A stretch of DNA of 64,000 nt from Arthrobacter sp. KBS0702 (GTDB lineage Bacteria; Actinomycetota; Actinomycetes; Actinomycetales; Micrococcaceae). The stretch is taken from the NCBI RefSeq assembly GCF_005937985.2, contig NZ_CP042172.1, positions 2,852,001 through 2,916,000 of the forward strand, in the 5' to 3' direction. Both the position numbers and the translations under genes were made by a program. Below, piece by piece: positions 50,911 to 59,608 of the stretch. Within the stretch, counting starts at the first letter, position 1; each line of letters begins with the position of its first letter. The notes beneath the pieces were generated by a model that did not search any database, was not told where the DNA came from, and was given only the letters and a program-made list of their open reading frames with translations.

Positions 50911-51639
50911 TCAGTCGGCCGAAAGAACGGCCACCGTAGCCTTCCGCCCGGAGGCCCGGATGGTCCAACAATTTCCGCTGCCGATGACTTCTAGGTCCTC
51001 CAGATCCGCATGGCGCAGCACCAGCGCCGTATTCTCGTCCACCGCCACAGCCCGGTCCACGAGGCCCTCCGCCACGGCCCCGACCGCCCGGCTCAGGGTG
51101 CCGGCCTGCGCGGCATGGACGTCGACGGCGAACGGAACCAGTCCCAGGCCATCGCGGACGTCGAGTTCATCGAGGCCTTCGGAGCACTCGACCGAGCACA
51201 CCTCGGTACCCCGGATCCGGTAGCCGCCCACGAGCGCCCGTTGCGGCGCGATCATCGCCCCCGCGGAGAACCCCAGGTAGGGCACGCCGGCTGCGGCGGC
51301 CGCACGGATCGCCGCCGCCGAGCCGAGCAGCCCGGCGAGGTATTCGGGGGTGGGACCGCCCCCGACGACGATCCCGTCGACGTCGTCGAATGCCGCCGGA
51401 TCGGCTGGTTCGCCGGTGCGCAGCAGGGTGGGCGCCACATCGCAGGGTATGCGGCTCTGCAGGGGCTCCAGGTAGGCGGGGAGGAAGTACTCCGAACTGC
51501 CTTCACGGTCGAAGAGCACGACCGCGATCCGGGTAGGCCTGCTTCCGCCGGCACGGCGCCGGACATCCTTCACGAAGCGGTCAAAAACCACCGGGGTTGT
51601 GACAGTGTCCGGGCCGCCGCCCACGAGGATGATGCTCAT
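50911..51639 (-). CDS. Peptidase S51 / cyanophycinase-like protein
   Basis: A 242-residue class I glutamine-amidotransferase-like fold. The nucleophile serine is at 125 in YLGFSAGAM, preceded by GIVVGGGPTPEYL (about 89-101), which matches the S51 dipeptidase E/cyanophycinase family. It would cleave Asp-X dipeptides or act on a related isopeptide bond. The catalytic His is not obvious by eye. It lies 53 bp upstream of the thioesterase on the same strand. Confidence 0.82.
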   Translation of the reverse strand: MSIILVGGGPDTVTTPVVFDRFVKDVRRRAGGSRPTRIAVVLFDREGSSEYFLPAYLEPLQSRIPCDVAPTLLRTGEPADPAAFDDVDGIVVGGGPTPEYLAGLLGSAAAIRAAAAAGVPYLGFSAGAMIAPQRALVGGYRIRGTEVCSVECSEGLDELDVRDGLGLVPFAVDVHAAQAGTLSRAVGAVAEGLVDRAVAVDENTALVLRHADLEDLEVIGSGNCWTIRASGRKATVAVLSAD

Positions 51640-51671
51640 GGGTTCACGGTACCTGCCGGGTTAGCTGTGCG

Positions 51672-52076
51672 TCAGTCCGTGGCGATCAGCTCGACCTCGA
51701 AGCCGTCTAAGTTCACCAGGTAGGCGGCAAAATGCGCGGGACCGCCGGCGTGGGGATATTTCTCCGGGAACAGCTCGGTCCAGCCGTGGGCGGGAGCGGT
51801 CGCCGCCATGGTGTCCACCTGCGTCCGGGTCCCGGCATGGAAAGCCAGGTGGTTCAGCCCGGGGGCGGTGCGCCGGTGGGTCCGGCTGCTCAGGTCCGGG
51901 GATTCCTCAACGACGATGTACGTCGGTCCGCGCCGCCAGCTACGCCCTTGGGGCCAGTCCTGGTACTGCTCATAGCCGAGCCCGGTGAGCAGCCAGCCCC
52001 ATTGGTCCTTGGCCCTGGCCAGCTCCGGCACCCAGAGTTCCACGTGGTGCAGCGCACCAAAAGATTCGTCAGTCAC
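51672..52076 (-). CDS. VOC-family (glyoxalase-like) protein
   Basis: A 134-residue VOC protein. LHHVELWVPELARAKDQWGWLLTGLGY at the N-terminus provides the first metal-ligand His and Glu, GLNHLAFHAGTRTQVDTM (about 73-90) the second His, and VNLDGFEVELIA at the end the terminal Glu. The complete ligand set suggests a metal-dependent lyase, isomerase or dioxygenase. It is 32 bp upstream of the S51 gene on the same strand. Confidence 0.86.
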   Translation of the reverse strand: MTDESFGALHHVELWVPELARAKDQWGWLLTGLGYEQYQDWPQGRSWRRGPTYIVVEESPDLSSRTHRRTAPGLNHLAFHAGTRTQVDTMAATAPAHGWTELFPEKYPHAGGPAHFAAYLVNLDGFEVELIATD

Positions 52077-52257
52077 CGTCAGAGTCTGGCACGCGGCTTA
52101 GTACAGGACGCGCTGGAAGAGGACGTGGTGCGCTGCGGAAAGGGCCACGCACAATGCCGCTCAGCGTCATGCCGCCCGCGGGGGGCGCCGGGGATCGGTT
52201 CACCGGGCGCCTGCCCCGGCCGGCCGACCGGCCGGCCGGCCACGTTAGACTCGGGGC

Positions 52258-53076
52258 ATGTCGGCTCTGTGGGGGGCGCGGATCCTGCGCGTAAAAGTGG
52301 TAATTCTGGTGTTGCTCCTGCCGCTGGCCGCATGTGAATACAGTCCCGACGAGCCGCCCGCGCCTGCGCCCACGGCCACGCACTCAGTCGATCCCGCGGT
52401 ATTCCTGGCCGCAGTGACCCGGCAGCTCGGGGGACCGCCTGCCGGTTCCAGCTTCCCGTATGCCATCGGCAAGACCGCCGAGTGGACCGCCGAGCTTGCC
52501 GCCGGGGACTACCTGTTGACGGCGGCCTGCTCCGGCGCCACCCGGCTGGACCTGAAGTTGACCCGCGCCCAGGGACTTCCGGAAGCCAGGGACTACCCCT
52601 GCGGTGAAGCCCGCGCCTCGTTTTTCCGCCACACCGGCGGAACGCTCACGGCCCGTGCCACCGCGCTCTACGGACTCGAGGCCGGGGTCGCCGGGGTGAA
52701 GATCGAGCCCAACTCGGACGAATCACTACGCGAGAATTTCGGCGCCAGCGCCTGGGCACGGGACGTCCTGGACCCGTCCAGGCCCGGCGAATACCGGGGG
52801 TCCGCTACGTCCGACGCGCCGACCAGCTTTGGGCTCGCCGCCCCCGCCGGCCGTTACGAATTGAACTTCGCCTGCCGCGGGACGGCAGCGACGCGGCTGT
52901 CCATCCGCAGCTGGAGCGGCGCGCCGGCCCTGGCTGAAATGACCGTCCCGTGCGGGGAGGTCATCAGCACCGATCTCCAACTGCCCTCCGACGGCGCCGA
53001 GCTGAGCATGGCCCCCGCCGGGGGCACCGGTCAGTACTCGTTCCGGCTGGTGCCGTCCGGGAAGGGGCAGGGCTAG
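52258..53076 (+). CDS. Lipoprotein with a duplicated domain
   Basis: A 272-residue exported lipoprotein: signal with hydrophobic VVILVLLLPLAAC and lipobox Cys26. Two repeats follow, at about 60-130 and 180-265. Each has a beta-rich segment with a Cys in (L/F)xxxC and a second in PCGE (YLLTAACSG with YPCGE; YELNFACRG with VPCGE), so each repeat probably has one disulphide. I do not recognise the family; the fold may be a ligand-binding beta-sandwich outside the membrane. It ends in a stop that overlaps the convergent EAL gene stop (CTAG). Confidence 0.8.
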   Translation: MSALWGARILRVKVVILVLLLPLAACEYSPDEPPAPAPTATHSVDPAVFLAAVTRQLGGPPAGSSFPYAIGKTAEWTAELAAGDYLLTAACSGATRLDLKLTRAQGLPEARDYPCGEARASFFRHTGGTLTARATALYGLEAGVAGVKIEPNSDESLRENFGASAWARDVLDPSRPGEYRGSATSDAPTSFGLAAPAGRYELNFACRGTAATRLSIRSWSGAPALAEMTVPCGEVISTDLQLPSDGAELSMAPAGGTGQYSFRLVPSGKGQG

Positions 53077-54260
53077 TCTGCGGGCTCGTCCGTGGGCTCG
53101 TCCGTGGGCTGGTCCGTCGCCCCGGCCAAGGCGATGACCATCCGCTCCATCCGGGCGATGCCGGCGAAGCGGCCCGCGTTGTCCGTCACCAGGAGCGGGT
53201 CGAAGCGCTGGCTCTGCGGCCTCGTCATGGAGCGGGCCAGGGCCTGGCTGAGCGGGGTATCAAGGTTCACCCGCATTCCGGGGCTCACCACGCCAAGCGC
53301 GGACGCCCCGGCGCCCAGCACCGCGACCGGCCGCAGGCGCTCGCCCAGCAGCACGACGGCGTCCAGCGCCGGGTTGGCCGCGAACGCTTCGGCCGCCTGC
53401 GTGACGGTCGTCGCCGCGGTCGCCGGTTCGACGACGTCGCGGATGACCGTCTTGTGGGTCACCGGACGGGCGCTGGCCAAGCGGTGCGCCACGTCAAGGT
53501 CGATGCCGGCCCACGGCGGGGCGGGCCGGGCAAGGTAGTAGCCCTGCACGAGCGGGACCCCCAGCGAGACCAGCGCGTCGAGTTCCTCAACCCGCTCCAC
53601 ACCCTCGGCCAGGATCCACGCATCCACGCGGCTCGCAAAGGCTCCGAGCATCCCGATAAGGGCGCGTTTCGCCTCGTCGCGGTCGACGTCCTGGATGAGC
53701 GCCCGGTCGATCTTGATCATTGAGGGCCGCAGGGCCAGCAGGTGGCGCAGTCCCGCATAGCCCGCTCCGGCGTCGTCGACGGCAATCAAGGCTCCGGCGG
53801 CGCGCAGCTGGTTGAGATCCGGTTCCAGCTCCAGATACGAATCGATGGGTGTTTGCTCCGTCAGTTCCACGATGAGGCCGCCCAGCGCGCCCTCTTCGCG
53901 CCAGACACGGCGGATCTCTTCCGAGCTCAGCAGCTCCGGCGAGACGTTGAGGGTGAGGAAGCAGTTGGCGGGCAGCGCGGCGCGGGCCTTCAGCGCCGTC
54001 CGCAGCGCGGCAGCCTCAAGCTCGGCGGCTTTTCCGCGCTCCCGGGCAGCCGAGAACCAGACCTCGGGGTTCTTTTCGGTGTAGCCGGGAAACCTCGCAA
54101 GGGCCTCATAGCCAACCACGGCGCCGCGGGCGGTATCAACAATGGGCTGATAGACCGTTGCCAATCCTTCGCCGCGGCAGGCCAAGGCAAGCAGGCTGTC
54201 CCAGTCGGGCGGCGCGGGCGGCGCGGGCTCAGGGCGTGGGCCGCCTGCCGCTGGTGTCAA
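53073..54260 (-). CDS. EAL domain protein with C-terminal CBS-like pair
   Basis: A 395-residue protein. The EAL domain (about 30-245) has YEALARF, TLNVSPELL, IVELTEQTP, VDDAGAGYAGL, IKIDRALI, LAEGVE and QGYYLARP. The loop 6 motif reads DDAGAG instead of the usual DDFGTG, and other metal ligands are present, so phosphodiesterase activity against cyclic di-GMP is plausible. A CBS-like region follows at about 265-385, ending with a TD(Q/E)P repeat. No GGDEF domain is present. The TTG start overlaps the stop of a small upstream gene. It probably senses nucleotides and breaks down c-di-GMP in the cytoplasm. Confidence 0.85.
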   Translation of the reverse strand: MTPAAGGPRPEPAPPAPPDWDSLLALACRGEGLATVYQPIVDTARGAVVGYEALARFPGYTEKNPEVWFSAARERGKAAELEAAALRTALKARAALPANCFLTLNVSPELLSSEEIRRVWREEGALGGLIVELTEQTPIDSYLELEPDLNQLRAAGALIAVDDAGAGYAGLRHLLALRPSMIKIDRALIQDVDRDEAKRALIGMLGAFASRVDAWILAEGVERVEELDALVSLGVPLVQGYYLARPAPPWAGIDLDVAHRLASARPVTHKTVIRDVVEPATAATTVTQAAEAFAANPALDAVVLLGERLRPVAVLGAGASALGVVSPGMRVNLDTPLSQALARSMTRPQSQRFDPLLVTDNAGRFAGIARMERMVIALAGATDQPTDEPTDEPAD

Positions 54261-54433
54261 CTAACCGGGTGGATTGCTTTGTGCACCGATTCGATCAGAT
54301 CGGCAGGCAGATCGGTCAGGCCATGCACGGAAGCGGCATGTGCCCCCACCTGGACCAGGATCTCGTCCTCCGTGCTGCAGACCCAGCGGGCTTCACAACC
54401 GGGAACGACGTCACCACATGCAAACGACTTCAC
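54257..54433 (-). CDS. Small DUF1059-family protein
   Basis: Translated by hand on the minus strand, this gives 58 residues starting MKSFACGDVVPGCEARW, the pattern of DUF1059 small proteins, followed by TEDEILVQVGAHAASVHG and ending HPVS. The GTG at 54433 has GAGGAG five bases upstream. The stop overlaps the TTG of the EAL gene (TTGA), so the two are cotranslated. Two cysteines (6 and 13) and His residues may bind metal. The function is unknown. Confidence 0.82.
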   Translation of the reverse strand: MKSFACGDVVPGCEARWVCSTEDEILVQVGAHAASVHGLTDLPADLIESVHKAIHPVS

Positions 54434-54966
54434 TTCAGCTCCTCAGGCTCAATGGTCAACGGCCCAACCCTACTCCGCGGTAGGGGTGAATCGGCCGATA
54501 TGCGGCCCCGGGTGTCGTGCTACGGGCCGACGCCGCTGGCCCCGGGACGTCACAGGAATTAACGCTCCGCCCCTGTTGTCCCCACCCCGGCCGGGCTATC
54601 GTGGTTGGTGAACGAACCTCTCCGTAGACTCGATGACGAGGCGGGGTGTCGTTCCAGCCACAGCCGGTCCAGGATTACCGTTCCGCGAACCTCCTGTTGG
54701 CGTTGGGGCTGGCGCGGGGGGTCCCCAAGAACAACAGACCGTGCCCAGGCGCGACAGGCGCGCACCACTTATACCGGGCATGGAGCCCCGAATGCGCTGA
54801 CGACGCGCGTTCTCCGCCCACGGCGGCCCCGGCCAGCCAGGCACTATGTGGCGCGCGAGCCTGCGCCGGAGCACTTCGGGGCCATCACCGCAGACGTCTC
54901 GGGAGGCTAAATGCCAGGTCCGAGCGGCTGCGGTTCACCAGGATGGAACTCACGCAAGGAAACCTC
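54434..54966. other. 533 bp region without a convincing gene
   Basis: Frames such as 54605-54910 (plus) are Arg/Pro-rich and have no family resemblance. The divergent position suggests promoters: one for the DUF1059-EAL pair (reading left) and one for the secreted protein (reading right). An AAGGAA about five bases before 54967 serves the latter. Nothing else is supported. Confidence 0.6.
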
Positions 54967-55431
54967 ATGAAGAGCTCACTACGACTGGCCGGCGTCACCC
55001 TGCTTGCCAGCGGACTAGGCCTCGGCGGCACCGTTCTCTCCGCAGCAGCGGCGTCGGCGGACACCGGGCTGAAGGCAACGGCAACGATGTCGGGCGACCA
55101 CCGGGATTTTAAGGACGACACCTGTATGAACAGGCACGACTCCTCCCACGGCTGGTGGGATTCGAAGGGCCGTTTCCACGACCGCGATGACCACAGCGGC
55201 TGGCGCGACGACAACTGCAACTGGCGTTCCGACGACGACACCGATGGCCGTTGGCACGACGGAAACGGCTGCGAGCACGATCGTTGGGGCTGGTGGAGCC
55301 ACGATGGCAGGTTCAACTGGGACGACCGCAGTTCCCGGAGCCATGACCACGGCAACTCCGGAGACCACCACTCCGATCACAAGTCCGACAACAAGGACCA
55401 CAACGTCCACAACAAGTGGAGCAAAAACTAG
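54967..55431 (+). CDS. Secreted His/Asp/Trp-rich protein
   Basis: A 154-residue protein with a signal peptide ending about AAASA (residue 31), so it is exported. The mature part is extremely hydrophilic: Asp, His, Ser, Asn and Trp dominate, with recurring WWDSKGRFHDRDDH and RWHDGNG/WWSHDGRFNWDD units and two or three cysteines. A His/Asp-rich secreted protein suggests metal binding or buffering; the unit pattern could come from tandem duplication. I do not recognise the family. A frame starting earlier is rejected because it lacks a signal peptide. Confidence 0.78.
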   Translation: MKSSLRLAGVTLLASGLGLGGTVLSAAAASADTGLKATATMSGDHRDFKDDTCMNRHDSSHGWWDSKGRFHDRDDHSGWRDDNCNWRSDDDTDGRWHDGNGCEHDRWGWWSHDGRFNWDDRSSRSHDHGNSGDHHSDHKSDNKDHNVHNKWSKN

Positions 55432-55538
55432 CTAGCAAGGGAGGCCGGCTGAAGCGTTCCCGCCCGCCGGGAACAGTGGGGGCACCGTTCAGGCGGCGCC
55501 CCCACAGCCGTGCCCGCGCGGAAGGGCTGGGTACCCGA

Positions 55539-55934
55539 TCAGCCGGGGACGTTTTGGGTGGCGCCGTCGTTGGCGCCCAGTTCGGCCAGCCACTGAAGGG
55601 CGTCCGCGGTGGAGGTGAAGTAACGTTGCGGGCATTCGTTTCCGCGGCGCATCCAGGCCGCGACCACTCGGTCCACGTTCGTTTGACCGACCAGGGCCAC
55701 AGAGGAGACGAAGCGGCTTTCCAGGTAGTGGTTGCGGGCGCCGGCGCTCAGCTTGACGTCGCTGATGTCGATCAGCAGGGGCAGCATGCGGCCGGCGCTG
55801 ATTTTTGATATGGCCAGCACGGATTCGGCCGCGTCCGCGGTTTCGAGCGCGGAACCGCCCGCCCAGACCAGCTGAAGAATGCCGCCCTCATCCAGGCTGA
55901 GCGTACCCTTGCCAGCCGCCAGGACTATTTCCAT
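55539..55934 (-). CDS. STAS/SEC14-like domain protein
   Basis: A 131-residue protein with LLIDISDVKLSAGARNHYLE (about 52-71) and FTSTADALQWLAELG near the C-terminus, a pattern seen in STAS/SEC14-like (DUF7793-type) actinobacterial proteins. It is probably a small regulatory or binding protein. The ATG at 55934 is preceded by GGGGGAATC. No operon partner is adjacent. Confidence 0.7.
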   Translation of the reverse strand: MEIVLAAGKGTLSLDEGGILQLVWAGGSALETADAAESVLAISKISAGRMLPLLIDISDVKLSAGARNHYLESRFVSSVALVGQTNVDRVVAAWMRRGNECPQRYFTSTADALQWLAELGANDGATQNVPG

Positions 55935-56115
55935 CGTGATTCCCCCTCCCGCGACAGACTAGCGTGTCGCGGGTCAAAATGTGACGCCGGTTACGTTTAC
56001 ATCCAAAAGAATGACGATCCGGCGCGCATCGGCTGCTCCGTAACGACCGTTTTCACGGCACATAAGGGCGCTCAGGGAGCACAATCGCCGCGGCCGGCGA
56101 GGACGTACAAAAGAG

Positions 56116-56149
56116 AAAGCCTCCGGAACCGATGGGTTCCGGAGGCTTT
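56116..56149 (-). terminator. Terminator of tRNA-Tyr
   Basis: AAAGCCTCCGGAACC / GGTTCCGGAGGCTTT is a perfect 15-bp stem with a four-base loop and flanking A/T runs, 9 bp past the tRNA-Tyr 3' end. It can terminate in both directions. Confidence 0.88.
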
Positions 56150-56157
56150 CGCGAGGG

Positions 56158-56239
56158 TGGCAGATGAGGGATTCGAACCCCCGTAGGCGTTGCCAGCTGA
56201 TTTACAGTCAGCCCCCTTTGGCCGCTCGGGTAATCTGCC
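56158..56239 (-). tRNA. tRNA-Tyr (GTA anticodon)
   Basis: An 82-nt class II tRNA on the minus strand: acceptor GGCAGAT with ATCTGCC, anticodon loop CTGTAAA (GTA), a long variable arm and T-arm with GTTCGAATC. CCA is not encoded. Confidence 0.93.
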
Positions 56240-56389
56240 GAACTTCAAAAGAAGATCACTCGCGGCCTCCGTGTTCGGAACGCCTGTTTCCAGTCCGTTC
56301 CGCTTCCAGCAACCGCGGGCAAGACAACTTTACAGAACTTCCGCCGAAGAATCGAATCGGCTCGCGGCGGCCCCGGGAAGGCCGGAATA

Positions 56390-56644
56390 TCAGGCTTCTC
56401 CGAGGATGCGGCCGGCAATTTTGGCCTCGAACTTCGCCGCCTGCTCCGCCGTGACCTGGTTGAGCTGCACTGCCCGGGCCAGGTCTGCCTGCACCCCGTC
56501 CAGGCGGGCGGAAGCTTCGGCCGCGGGGCTGAGGATGATCGAGGCCGCGAGCGCCGCGGCCGCTATCGAGGTCGCCGCCGTCGTGAGGGAGCTCGCGGCT
56601 GCGGCGGTGCTGCTGGTGACGTAACGGACGGCCTTGCGGTTCAT
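56390..56644 (-). CDS. Small secreted or membrane-associated protein
   Basis: An 84-residue protein. An Ala-rich hydrophobic stretch at about 10-40 (SSTAAAASSLTTAATSIAAA...) looks like a signal peptide or a membrane segment. The mature part SARLDGVQADLARAVQLNQVTAEQAAKFEAKIAGRILGEA is a predicted helix. The function is unknown. The ATG at 56644 follows GGCAAG. It lies between tRNA-Tyr and YajQ. Confidence 0.65.
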   Translation of the reverse strand: MNRKAVRYVTSSTAAAASSLTTAATSIAAAALAASIILSPAAEASARLDGVQADLARAVQLNQVTAEQAAKFEAKIAGRILGEA

Positions 56645-56844
56645 GTGCCTTGCCTTTCAAGCGGCTCTTCCAACGGATACAACTCTGCCGGGGCAGGCTT
56701 CGTTCCCCCCGTGGTTCAGCTTTGAGCCAACTGTGAGGACCGGTCCTCCCGCGGCACCTTCACAACCGGAGCATCCGTACTAGGCTGGAATGCAGAAAAC
56801 ACCGCCCTCAGCAGGGCGCCCGGACAACCATCAGGAGGACAGTC

Positions 56845-57336
56845 ATGGCAGGCGAATCCACATTCGACGTCGTCAGCAAGGTCGACAAGCAGGAGGTCGC
56901 CAACGCGCTGAACCAGGCGCAGAAGGAACTGGCGCAGCGTTACGACTTCAAGGGCGTTGGCGCCGAGGTCGACTTCAGCGGCGAGAAGATCCTCATGAAG
57001 GCCAACTCGGAGGAGCGGGTGCTGGCCGTCTTGGACGTGTTGCAGTCCAAGCTCATCCGCCGCGGTATCTCGCTGAAGTCCCTCGACACGGGCGAGCCCT
57101 ACCCTTCCGGCAAGGAGTTCCGGCTCGAGGCCACCATCAAGGAAGGCATTGCCCAGGACCTGGCGAAGAAGATCAACAAGCTGATCCGCGATGAGGGGCC
57201 CAAGTCGGTCAAGTCGCAGATCCAGGGCGACGAGCTCCGCGTGACCTCCAAGTCCCGCGACGACCTGCAGGAGACCATGAACCTGCTGAAGGGCTTCGAC
57301 GAGGCCGACCTGCAGTTCGTGAACTTCCGCAGCTAG
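56845..57336 (+). CDS. YajQ-family cyclic di-GMP-binding / nucleotide-binding protein
   Basis: A 163-residue protein starting AGESTFDVVSKVDKQEVANA, the conserved YajQ N-terminus. QRYDFKGVGAEVDFSGEKIL (about 32-51) and the C-terminal DDLQETMNLLKGFDEADLQFVNFR are diagnostic. Xanthomonas members bind c-di-GMP and modulate transcription factors; others bind RNA/nucleotides. The EAL gene ~3 kb away may link it to c-di-GMP, but that is inference. A short T-ended hairpin follows the stop. Confidence 0.93.
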   Translation: MAGESTFDVVSKVDKQEVANALNQAQKELAQRYDFKGVGAEVDFSGEKILMKANSEERVLAVLDVLQSKLIRRGISLKSLDTGEPYPSGKEFRLEATIKEGIAQDLAKKINKLIRDEGPKSVKSQIQGDELRVTSKSRDDLQETMNLLKGFDEADLQFVNFRS

Positions 57337-57352
57337 GAGCGCCATCACCGAC

Positions 57353-57370
57353 GCCGGGGCCCGGCTTTTT
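57353..57370 (+). terminator. Terminator of yajQ
   Basis: The GC stem GCCGG / CCGGC is followed by five T residues, 17 bp after the yajQ stop. It is short and overlaps the 3' side of the convergent htpX gene. Confidence 0.55.
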
Positions 57371-57375
57371 CGCGT

Positions 57376-58248
57376 CTACCCCAGCTGCCGGCCCGCCATC
57401 CGCTCGAGCCGCCCGATCCGCTCGCTCATCGGCGGGTGCGTGGAGAACATCCGCGCCATGCCGCCGCCGCGGAACGGGTTCGCGATCATCAGGTGCGAGG
57501 CGTTCACCAGCCGCTGGTCCTGCGGCAACGGCGCGAGCTGCACGCCCTGCTCGATCTTGCGCAGGGCGGAGGCCAGCGCCAGCGGGTCCCCGGTGAGCGA
57601 CGAGCCGTCTTCGTCGGCGTCGTACTCGCGGGTCCGGGAGATGGCCATCTGGATCAGCGAGGCGGCGAACGGCGCCAGCAGCGCCATCGCGAGCAGCGCC
57701 AGCGGGTTGCCGTTGCGCCGGTCGCCGCCACCCCCGAAGAAGAGCAGCATCTGACCCACCGAGGTGATCACGCCGGCGACGGCGGCAGCCACCGAGGACG
57801 TGAGGATATCCCGGTTGTAGACGTGCATCAGCTCGTGGCCCAGCACGCCACGGAGTTCACGGGCGTCGAGCAGCTGCAGGATGCCCTGCGTGCAGCAGAC
57901 CGCAGCGTTTTGCGGATTCCGGCCGGTGGCGAAGGCGTTCGGCGCCAGCGTCGGCGAGACGTAGATCCGGGGCATCGGCTGGTTGGCGCGGGCTGAGAGC
58001 TCCCGGACAATCTGGTACAGCTGGGGCGCCTCGGCTTCCGTCACCGGGTAGGCCTGCATGGACCGGATCGCGATCTTGTCGCTGTTCCAGTATCCGTAGG
58101 CCGTGGTGCCGACGCCGATCAGCGCCATGATCCAGATCGGTGCCGCGCTGCGCGTGCCCGATCCGATCAGCGCGCCGAGGCCCAGCAGCACCGCCCAGAG
58201 CACCCCGAACAGGGCCGCCGTCTTCAGGCCGTTGTGATGGTTGTGCAC
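57376..58248 (-). CDS. htpX: HtpX-family zinc metalloprotease
   Basis: A 290-residue integral membrane protease. Two N-terminal helices (about 12-30 and 35-52) precede the zinc motif HELMH at 138-142 (GVLGHELMHVYNRD), with the third ligand Glu208 in SRTREYDADEDG. Further helices lie at about 153-172 and 184-203. HtpX degrades misfolded membrane proteins from the cytoplasmic side, usually under heat or envelope stress. It is convergent with yajQ. Confidence 0.93.
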   Translation of the reverse strand: MHNHHNGLKTAALFGVLWAVLLGLGALIGSGTRSAAPIWIMALIGVGTTAYGYWNSDKIAIRSMQAYPVTEAEAPQLYQIVRELSARANQPMPRIYVSPTLAPNAFATGRNPQNAAVCCTQGILQLLDARELRGVLGHELMHVYNRDILTSSVAAAVAGVITSVGQMLLFFGGGGDRRNGNPLALLAMALLAPFAASLIQMAISRTREYDADEDGSSLTGDPLALASALRKIEQGVQLAPLPQDQRLVNASHLMIANPFRGGGMARMFSTHPPMSERIGRLERMAGRQLG

Positions 58249-58307
58249 TGGTCCTCCCGTTATGCCCCGGGTGTCCCCAAAGGATCACCCACTTGAGAAA
58301 CGAACCG

Positions 58308-59579
58308 CTACGGGACCGGGTTCCGCGCGTCGTACGCCAGGAAGCCGGACTGCCGGCGGGCCACGAGCCAGGCCACCACCGCGCACAGCACGCCGCCCGC
58401 GAGCAGGACCCAGCCCTCACTGAGCAGCTTAGTCGCGCCGCCCGCCAGCATGTCCCCGACCCGGGGCCCGCCCGCGACGACCACCACGAAGACCCCCTGC
58501 AGCCGGCCGCGCAGGTGGTCCGGGGCGGCCGACTGCAGGATCGTGGTGCGGAAGACTGCGCTGACAGAGTCGGCGATGCCGGCGAGCGCGCAGCACACGG
58601 CGGCCGGCACCAGCCACAGGGTCACACCGCCGGCACCGGCGCGGCCGGCGAGCACGACAACCAGGCCCAGCCCCGCGATCGAGGCGCCCCAGCCCATGAC
58701 GGACCAGACCACCGCGGCGCCTTGGGCACGGACCGCGCCGAGGGGCCCGGAAAAGAGTCCGGCCAGGAAAGCGCCCACGGCGGTCGAGGCGAGGAGCACA
58801 CCGACCGTGGCCTCGCCGCCGCCGATCATCAGCGCGCCGATGGCAGGCAGCAGGGCCCGCGGCTGGGCCAGGATCATGGCCACCAGGTCGATGACGAAGG
58901 TCATGCGCAGATTGGGCCGCGTGCCGAGGAAACGGAAGCCCTCGACGACGGAGCGCAGTCCCGCCCGGTGCGAGGCCTGCCCCGGCGGCATCGGCGGGAG
59001 CTTGAGCAGGGCCCAGACCACAAAGGCGAAGCTGGCCACGTCGACCGTGTAGGTCCAGGCGAAGCCGACCGTGGCGACCAGCACGCCGGCCAGCAACGGC
59101 CCGGCGGTCATGGTCAGGCCGAAGATCATCATGCTCAGGGCGTTGGCCGCCGGCAGGAGCTCCTTGCGCACGAGCACCGGGATGATGGCGCTGCGGGCTG
59201 GCTGGTTGATGGCCTGCGCACCGCTCTGCACGGCGACCAGGAGGTACAGCAGCCAGACATTTCCCAGCTGCAGCCAGGCCTGCAGCGCCAGCGCACCGGT
59301 GGTCAGCCAGAGCACCGCGGAGGCGAGGAGCGCGACCTGGCGGCGGTCATGGGCGTCCGCGATGGATCCGCCGAGCAGGCCGCCAAATACGAGCGGGACC
59401 AGGGCGAAAATGCTCAGCAGGCCCACGTAGAGGCTGTCCTGGGTGAGCCGGTAGACCTCGAGGCTGACGGCCACCAGGGTGAGTTGGCTACCGAGCGCCG
59501 AGGCGGCGGAACCCAGCCACAGGCGGCGGAACGCCGGGCTCTCGCGCAAAGGCGTGATGTCCGCCAGGAATTTCCCCAC
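58308..59579 (-). CDS. MFS transporter (EntS/DHA3-like)
   Basis: A 423-residue twelve-helix transporter. FRRLWLGSAASALGSQLTLVAVSLEVYRLT at the start and the repeated SIADAHDRRQVALLAS (motif A) and INQPARSAIIPVLV are typical of the MFS_3/EntS branch, which exports siderophores, macrolides or similar compounds. It lies divergent from the fur-catalase operon, with the Fur-like boxes in the 80 bp between them. Iron or peroxide regulation of this exporter is therefore possible. Confidence 0.88.
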   Translation of the reverse strand: MGKFLADITPLRESPAFRRLWLGSAASALGSQLTLVAVSLEVYRLTQDSLYVGLLSIFALVPLVFGGLLGGSIADAHDRRQVALLASAVLWLTTGALALQAWLQLGNVWLLYLLVAVQSGAQAINQPARSAIIPVLVRKELLPAANALSMMIFGLTMTAGPLLAGVLVATVGFAWTYTVDVASFAFVVWALLKLPPMPPGQASHRAGLRSVVEGFRFLGTRPNLRMTFVIDLVAMILAQPRALLPAIGALMIGGGEATVGVLLASTAVGAFLAGLFSGPLGAVRAQGAAVVWSVMGWGASIAGLGLVVVLAGRAGAGGVTLWLVPAAVCCALAGIADSVSAVFRTTILQSAAPDHLRGRLQGVFVVVVAGGPRVGDMLAGGATKLLSEGWVLLAGGVLCAVVAWLVARRQSGFLAYDARNPVP

Positions 59580-59608
59580 CCGGCAACTCTAGTGGGACAC
59601 AATGGCGA

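Noticed and set aside
52200..52250. CCGGCCGG-rich palindromes before the lipoprotein gene as an operator
   Set aside because: In this high-GC background such self-complementary runs are expected by chance and show no spacing pattern.
55015..55410. Minus-strand 131-codon frame in the secreted His/Asp-rich gene
   Set aside because: It is the Val-rich mirror image of the Asp/His codons and has no start signal; the plus-strand product has a signal peptide.
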